11,422 nucleotides of DNA, from assembly GCA_965661115.1 (NCBI GenBank), contig CBFICO010000080.1, positions 1 to 11,422 on the forward strand, in the 5' to 3' direction. Below are positions 7,738 through 11,422 of this stretch, one piece after another. This DNA is from UBA6770 sp965661115. Its GTDB lineage: Bacteria; Bacteroidota; Bacteroidia; Flavobacteriales_G; Salibacteraceae. The notes beneath the pieces were generated by a model. The model had not been told where the DNA came from, made no database searches, and worked only from the letters and a program-made list of their open reading frames with translations. The position numbers and the translations under genes are program-made. The first letter of the stretch is position 1. Each line of letters begins with the position of its first letter.

Positions 7738-9027
7738 TTAATTGTATTTGCTACGTTTAAACCAGCCGTCAAATTTATGAGGGTTCATTGATAGGCCAAT
7801 GAACAGGTTTGTAAAATTTTCTTTAACAAGTGTTTTTCCGTCTTGACCTCTAGAACCAATTTCAATGCCAAAGTTGAATGTGGTGCGCATTTTAGTTTTC
7901 TGAAACGGAATTCCAATTCCTGCAGTTCCAGAAATTTGTGTGAGTTGATTGCCTCCAAAGTTGAGTCGTGTGTTTTCATACCGGAAGCCTCCTCGGTATC
8001 TTATAGATTGAAAAAACTTTGCTACAGCTGCTGTATTGGCAACATATTGAATGCCTCCAGAAATTGCATTGCCATCAGAAAGAGAAAATGGGGTACCATT
8101 GAGTTCCAATTGAGACCAAGTTGTCGAGCTATATTCCGCAGAAATCAGCCAATTATCTGAGATTTGAAGTGCTAATCCTGCGGTCAATTCATCGGGTAAT
8201 TTTAAATCACCTTTTTGGTTAATGTCTTGCACAGTATCTACTATGTTATCCTTTAAACCAGAGGGGCGATAGGTATAGGAGAGTTGCTGATTTTGAGATG
8301 AAATATTAGTGCTAGGTCTAATGCTTCCGCCAATAGAAAGCCAAGTTTCTTCTGCAATTCTTCTTTTATAAGTTAACCCAAAACTTAGTCCAACATCATT
8401 GATGTTGGTTCTATTGATCATCTTGCTGCTGGTGACATTAGCGTTATCTAAAAAGTTGGTAACGGATCTTGAGGTTTGAGAAAATCCGAAGAAATAACCA
8501 ATTTGAACTCCAATAGAAAGTTCGTTGCTGTCGTTAAGTATAGGACTACCACCAAAACCTCCAGTAGCATGGTTGTATCCACCTTCGCCTGTGTAGCGAA
8601 AATCGTAACGACCCAATACCGGTGATTCTTGAGGAGCGGTAAGGTCATAACCAATTTTAGTGTAAGGTCCCAAAGAGAAAGCAGCACCAAATCGTTTACC
8701 CATTGGAAAGCCAAATGCAAATCCGTTTATATACTGAGTGTTTTGTTGTTGAGTCGCTGAAGGAGTTTCAATGGTGAGCCAGTTCATGTTAAAATCCACC
8801 GCAAATGTAGGGTCCTCTAATCTTGCGAAACTTGCCGGGTTTTTTAAGTTGATATAAACAGGATCGGTAAGCGCCACTTGCGATTCACCCATGGCCTTGT
8901 AGTTTGAGTAGCTGTTGGTATTTGGATCTCCAATACCGTAAAATGAATAAGGTGAACCCGAAGTGGATTGCCCTAGAACTACAAAAGAGCAGAGTATAAA
9001 ACTAACAGCTGTTAGGTATTTAATCAT
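7738..9027 (-). CDS. Uncharacterised outer-membrane beta-barrel protein (SPYS..GIGD family)
   Basis: This 429-residue protein has a signal peptide of about 19 residues (ending VVLG, with Q20 first in the mature chain), then the N-terminal motif SPYSFYGIGD and NLKNPASFARL, which recall FadL/OmpP1-like Bacteroidetes barrels. The rest is alternating amphipathic strands rich in G, N, Y and F (for example FAFGFPMGKRFGAAFSLGPY and WLISAEYSSTTWSQLEL), consistent with a barrel of roughly 14 strands. The tail ends in FDGWFKRSKYN rather than a canonical terminal aromatic strand. The function is not known to me. FadL relatives import hydrophobic compounds, but here that is only an analogy. Its ATG overlaps the last 8 bases of coaX and its stop is 8 bp before the TPR gene, so the three are surely one transcript. 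Its placement with TPR, LptC and PpiD genes suggests envelope biogenesis or maintenance (inference). Confidence 0.82.
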   Translation of the reverse strand: MIKYLTAVSFILCSFVVLGQSTSGSPYSFYGIGDPNTNSYSNYKAMGESQVALTDPVYINLKNPASFARLEDPTFAVDFNMNWLTIETPSATQQQNTQYINGFAFGFPMGKRFGAAFSLGPYTKIGYDLTAPQESPVLGRYDFRYTGEGGYNHATGGFGGSPILNDSNELSIGVQIGYFFGFSQTSRSVTNFLDNANVTSSKMINRTNINDVGLSFGLTYKRRIAEETWLSIGGSIRPSTNISSQNQQLSYTYRPSGLKDNIVDTVQDINQKGDLKLPDELTAGLALQISDNWLISAEYSSTTWSQLELNGTPFSLSDGNAISGGIQYVANTAAVAKFFQSIRYRGGFRYENTRLNFGGNQLTQISGTAGIGIPFQKTKMRTTFNFGIEIGSRGQDGKTLVKENFTNLFIGLSMNPHKFDGWFKRSKYN

Positions 9028-9739
9028 TGAATAATAGTACTTCGTTCAATCCTTCTAGGGTGAGATTTGGGCGCGCAAAAATGCTATTTTTAAATGCCTT
9101 AGCAAAATACTTGTGATCGCCTCCCGTAAAAACCACTTGTAGCTCGGAATATTGTGCTCGGTATTCTTCAATTATTCCATTTATCTCGGCACAAATACCT
9201 CTTTGGACACCACTTTTTATTGATGTTTCCGTATTTGTTCCGGTTAGTTGAACATTATCAGTTGGAGCAGCTAAAGGCAATTTAGCAGTAAACTCATTGA
9301 GCGCCTTATAGCGCATTTGCATGCCAGGACTAATTGATCCACCAAGATATTCACCTTTTACATTAACTAAATCGTATTTTATGCAGGTACCAAAATCTAT
9401 TGCAAGCGCAGGTGAATTAGGGTAATGCTTGAAGAGTGCCACGGCATTGGCAAGACGGTCGAGGCCAAGAGTTTCTGGTGTTTCATACTTATTTTTGATA
9501 GGAATTGGCGTTTTGTGGTTGAAGTCAAGGGTTTTGATTTGCTTTAATGCTGAAATACCCCCTGAACGTAATTCAGTAACAGAACTTACGACGCACTTAT
9601 CAATTTTAAACTGAGATTTTAAATCAGTAACTCCAGCTTCAATGGTATTTGATTTTACTGACTGTACAGATTTTAACTCTGTACTATCAAAAACACCCAG
9701 CTTAGCAGCTGTATTGCCAATATCAATAACCAAATTCAT
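9020..9739 (-). CDS. coaX: Type III pantothenate kinase
   Basis: This 239-residue cytoplasmic enzyme phosphorylates pantothenate with ATP, the first step of coenzyme A synthesis. The ASKHA-fold type III family is shown by the N-terminal phosphate loop VIDIGNT (D6, G8, N9), ETLGLDR (89-95) in the pantothenate-binding region, the second acidic motif AIDFGTC (D115), GGSISPGMQMR (133-143) and FTGGD (204-208). The length fits the usual 240-260. An in-frame TTG lies 9 bp upstream at 9748, but the ATG at 9739 puts the DIGNT motif at the normal distance from the start and is preferred. Type III enzymes are not feedback-inhibited by CoA (family knowledge). It heads the minus-strand cluster and its last 8 bases overlap the start of the outer-membrane protein gene (ATGATTAA). 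Confidence 0.93.
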   Translation of the reverse strand: MNLVIDIGNTAAKLGVFDSTELKSVQSVKSNTIEAGVTDLKSQFKIDKCVVSSVTELRSGGISALKQIKTLDFNHKTPIPIKNKYETPETLGLDRLANAVALFKHYPNSPALAIDFGTCIKYDLVNVKGEYLGGSISPGMQMRYKALNEFTAKLPLAAPTDNVQLTGTNTETSIKSGVQRGICAEINGIIEEYRAQYSELQVVFTGGDHKYFAKAFKNSIFARPNLTLEGLNEVLLFND

Positions 9740-9745
9740 GCGCTG

Positions 9746-9753
9746 CAAAGGTA
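9746..9753 (-). promoter_or_regulatory. Possible -7 box of the coaX cluster promoter
   Basis: TACCTTTG on the minus strand fits the Bacteroidetes -7 consensus TAnnTTTG exactly and lies only 6 bp before the coaX ATG, so a transcript from it would have almost no leader. No TTG element is found 17-23 bp upstream; the nearest is 9 bp away, which is too close. It overlaps the alternative TTG start at 9748 and is a further argument for the ATG at 9739. The spacing makes this a tentative call. Confidence 0.35.
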
Positions 9754-9798
9754 TACTTACGGCAAGGTTGGTAGCCGAATTTGTAATTGTTTAAAATG

Positions 9799-9831
9799 TT
9801 TGATACTAGTTTGGAATTTTATATAAATTTG
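9799..9831 (+). promoter_or_regulatory. Bacteroidetes-type promoter of tRNA-Phe
   Basis: TTTG at 9799-9802 (-33 element) is separated by 21 bp from TAAATTTG at 9824-9831, an exact match to the -7 consensus TAnnTTTG. The tRNA gene starts 13 bp after the box, leaving room for a short 5' leader. Both elements and the spacing fit the phylum's housekeeping sigma factor. The promoter is divergent from the coaX start, which lies 60 bp to the left. Confidence 0.7.
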
Positions 9832-9844
9832 CCGCCCACAAAAC

Positions 9845-9917
9845 GGTGCCTTAGCTCAGTTGGTAGAGCACAGGACTGAAAATCCTGGTGTCCCTGGTTC
9901 GATTCCTGGAGGCACCA
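9845..9917 (+). tRNA. tRNA-Phe: tRNA-Phe (anticodon GAA)
   Basis: A 73-base cloverleaf can be folded by eye. The acceptor stem GGTGCCT pairs with AGGCACC (9845-9851 / 9910-9916). The D arm is GCTC-AGTTGGTA-GAGC, the anticodon stem is CAGGA/TCCTG with loop CTGAAAA (GAA at 9878-9880), the variable loop is GTGTC, and the T loop TTCGATT lies between CCTGG and CCTGG. The discriminator is A (9917), and the following bases are CCG, so the CCA end is not encoded and must be added after transcription. The T stem has a central T-T mismatch (9895/9907) while its other four pairs are G-C. Purine 37 and T33 are normal for tRNA-Phe. Confidence 0.97.
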
Positions 9918-9921
9918 CCGC

Positions 9922-9957
9922 AAAAGACTCGCAGGAAACTGCGGGTCTTTTTTGTTT
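9922..9957 (+). terminator. Rho-independent terminator of tRNA-Phe, possibly bidirectional
   Basis: A 13-bp stem (AAAAGACTCGCAG at 9922-9934 with CTGCGGGTCTTTT at 9939-9951, one T-G pair) closes a GAAA tetraloop and is followed by TTGTTTT. It begins 4 bp after the mature tRNA end. On the minus strand the hairpin begins 5 bp after the stop of the PD40/OmpA gene and its descending arm ends in TTTT, so it can plausibly stop that transcript as well. Confidence 0.9.
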
Positions 9958-11422
9958 TAATCAACTGCTAAAACCGTAAATTCTACTCGTCGGTTTTGTT
10001 TTCTTCCTGCTGCTGTATTGTTTTCTGCAATTGGTTTAGAAGCGCCATAACCCTTTCCTACCATTCGGTTTGCATTAATTCCTTTTTTGGTAAGGTAGGC
10101 TATTACTGAGTTTACACGGTTCAGTGACAGTTTGTTGTTTACTGCATCGCTTCCAACATTATCGGTATGGCCACCCAGCTCAATCTTAAGTAATGGATTC
10201 TTTTTCATTAGCTCATAAAGCTTGTTTAGCTCCACCTTAGATTTTGGTAGCAAAGTGGATTTTCCGGTTTGGAAGTAGATATTGTTTAATTGGACCGTAA
10301 CTCCTTTGATAATTGGATCTAAGAAAATATCCATTTTAATAGGGGCAATGTTATCCGCCTCGCTGTACTCAAAGGCAATACTTTTAAATAAATATCCTCT
10401 AGTTTCGGTGTAGAATGCATAGTCAGACCCCTCGGCAAGCATTACCAAGTATTTACCATTAGAGGGCTGCGATGTAACCCATGCTGTAGTTTTTTCCGTT
10501 TCTAAGTTGATGAGTTTTAGCGTAGCGGAAATCGGCTTTTTAGTTACGTTATCGTACACATAACCAGTAACATAGTTGCTTCTGTGTCCTAATTTCATTT
10601 CTGGGGGAACTTGAAAACTCCAAATTTTACTAGAATTTGCCATTGCAGAAGTTGAACTAAACTCTTCTTTACTGAAGTAGCCAGTTTTGCCATCTGGTGC
10701 AACACACATACTCAATTGGTTATTTTGATCGTTTATTGGATAACCTAGATTTCGTGGTTTTTGCCACATATCGTTTTCAATATCGGTGGCAAACAAATCA
10801 TACCCCCCAAATCCTGGGTGCCCCTTACTCGCAAAAAACAAGGTTTGGCCATTTGCATGTAAAAACGGGCTGCCTTCATTTTCTGGAGTGTTTATTATAT
10901 TTCCTAAGTTTTTTGGGGTGCTCCAATCTCCATTTTCAGATTTAATGCTGCTGTATATATCAACACCTCCAATACCTCCTGGTCTGTCAGAAACAAAAAA
11001 TAAAACTCTTCCATCGGCGCTTATGGTTGGTTGAGCCTCGTAATGTTTCGAATTAATTGTGTTTCCTAAGTTTTTAAGCTTTGTCCAGCTACCGTTTTCA
11101 AAAGTGGAATAATACAAATCGCAGTTTCCAAAATTCTCTCGGCTATCTCCGCAGTAACTGCAAATGATTGTTGTACCGTCCGCGCTTATAGTGGCAGTAC
11201 CTTCACCTTCTGGTCCGTTAATACTTCCGTCAAGTTTTTTAGCTTGGTTCCAAGATCCGGTACGTTTTGCAATAAAAATGTCTTCGTTTTGAGAGCCTTT
11301 ATATCTGCGTGTAAAAATCATCTGATTTTCATCACCAGTAATTATTGGAAAGTATTGAAGCGCGTTTTCATCGTTTATGAAAGTATTTAGCTCATAAGGT
11401 TCAAAACGCAGTGGGTGTTTGT
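9957..11422 (-). CDS. PD40 beta-propeller/OmpA-family protein, N-terminus outside window
   Basis: The minus-strand frame is open to the window edge: 33 codons precede the ATG at 11321 and encode propeller-like sequence (…QYFPIITGDENQ then MIFTRR). The true start is therefore beyond 11422 and 487 residues are visible. Counted from the ATG at 11321, PD40/WD40-like repeats occupy 1-235, with the pattern ATISADGTTI, TISADGRVLFFVSDRPGG, PFLHANGQTLFFASKG and MCVAPDGKTGYFSKE. A carboxypeptidase-regulatory-like domain follows (about 249-335), then an OmpA C-terminal peptidoglycan-binding domain (about 345-453) with IYFQTGKSTL, GGHTDNVGSD (D387) and LSLNRVNSV (R402), the residue types that bind diaminopimelate. 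This order, often after an N-terminal TPR region, is that of PorE of the type IX secretion system, but Bacteroidetes encode several such paralogues, so the specific identity is open. It would be an outer-membrane or periplasmic cell-wall-anchored protein. Confidence 0.87.
   Translation of the reverse strand, partial: KHPLRFEPYELNTFINDENALQYFPIITGDENQMIFTRRYKGSQNEDIFIAKRTGSWNQAKKLDGSINGPEGEGTATISADGTTIICSYCGDSRENFGNCDLYYSTFENGSWTKLKNLGNTINSKHYEAQPTISADGRVLFFVSDRPGGIGGVDIYSSIKSENGDWSTPKNLGNIINTPENEGSPFLHANGQTLFFASKGHPGFGGYDLFATDIENDMWQKPRNLGYPINDQNNQLSMCVAPDGKTGYFSKEEFSSTSAMANSSKIWSFQVPPEMKLGHRSNYVTGYVYDNVTKKPISATLKLINLETEKTTAWVTSQPSNGKYLVMLAEGSDYAFYTETRGYLFKSIAFEYSEADNIAPIKMDIFLDPIIKGVTVQLNNIYFQTGKSTLLPKSKVELNKLYELMKKNPLLKIELGGHTDNVGSDAVNNKLSLNRVNSVIAYLTKKGINANRMVGKGYGASKPIAENNTAAGRKQNRRVEFTVLAVD

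Noticed and set aside
7843..8160. Plus-strand ORF of 105 codons opposite the outer-membrane barrel gene
   Set aside because: It is an antisense shadow of a coding region with clear signal peptide and strand pattern; the cysteine- and serine-rich translation resembles no protein family I know.
9746..9748. TTG as the coaX start
   Set aside because: It adds only M-Q-R before an ATG that places the DIGNT motif at its usual position, and it overlaps a candidate promoter box.
11319..11321. ATG as the start of the PD40/OmpA-family protein
   Set aside because: Thirty-three in-frame codons upstream encode sequence that continues the propeller, and no signal peptide follows this ATG.
10000..11400. 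Repeat array suggested by recurring 'aadgt..' segments
   Set aside because: The recurrence is at protein level (PD40 propeller blades); the DNA copies are too diverged to be tandem repeats.
1..11422. Mobile element, CRISPR array, integrated phage or defence system (including integration at the tRNA)
   Set aside because: No transposase, integrase, direct repeat of the tRNA 3' end or spaced repeat array was found, and the gene content is core housekeeping and envelope functions.

Overview
The window looks like a chromosomal segment of a member of the Bacteroidota, most likely a marine or freshwater Flavobacteriia/Cryomorphaceae-type bacterium. The evidence is the AT-rich coding style, the absence of clear Shine-Dalgarno sequences, a TAnnTTTG-type promoter box in front of the tRNA gene, and protein families typical of the phylum: a TonB-dependent receptor, a PKD lipoprotein, a PD40/OmpA protein and a 'SPYS..GIGD' outer-membrane protein. 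The genus is an inference from gene style only.

Layout from left to right. Positions 1-1349 (+) hold the C-terminal 448 residues of a TonB-dependent outer-membrane receptor whose start lies outside the window. It runs tail to tail into a PKD-domain lipoprotein gene (1346-1996, -), and the two stop codons overlap. A strong hairpin terminator (about 2013-2040) separates that gene from a long minus-strand cluster between 2062 and 9739. Read in the direction of transcription the cluster is: coaX (type III pantothenate kinase), an uncharacterised outer-membrane beta-barrel protein, a periplasmic TPR protein, lptC (LPS export), a 69-residue two-helix membrane protein, a CNNM/CorC-type CBS-domain membrane protein, and a PpiD/SurA-like membrane-anchored peptidyl-prolyl isomerase. 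The first five genes are packed with gaps of 8 bp or less (coaX overlaps the next gene by 8 bp). The last two follow gaps of 43 and 116 bp and may have promoters of their own.

Divergent from coaX is a tRNA-Phe(GAA) gene (9845-9917, +) with a recognisable promoter and a 13-bp hairpin terminator. The same terminator abuts the stop of a minus-strand PD40/OmpA-family gene (9957 to beyond 11422) whose beginning lies outside the window. Its domain order resembles the type IX secretion component PorE, but that identity cannot be settled here.

Functionally the cluster is mostly cell-envelope biogenesis: LPS transport (LptC), periplasmic folding of outer-membrane proteins (PpiD), and an outer-membrane barrel with a secreted TPR partner of unknown role, led by the first enzyme of CoA synthesis. 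I recall this gene order as recurrent in Bacteroidetes, so the region looks like conserved core chromosome. I see no mobile element, CRISPR array, phage gene or defence system. The most open questions are the roles of the uncharacterised barrel/TPR pair and the small membrane protein.
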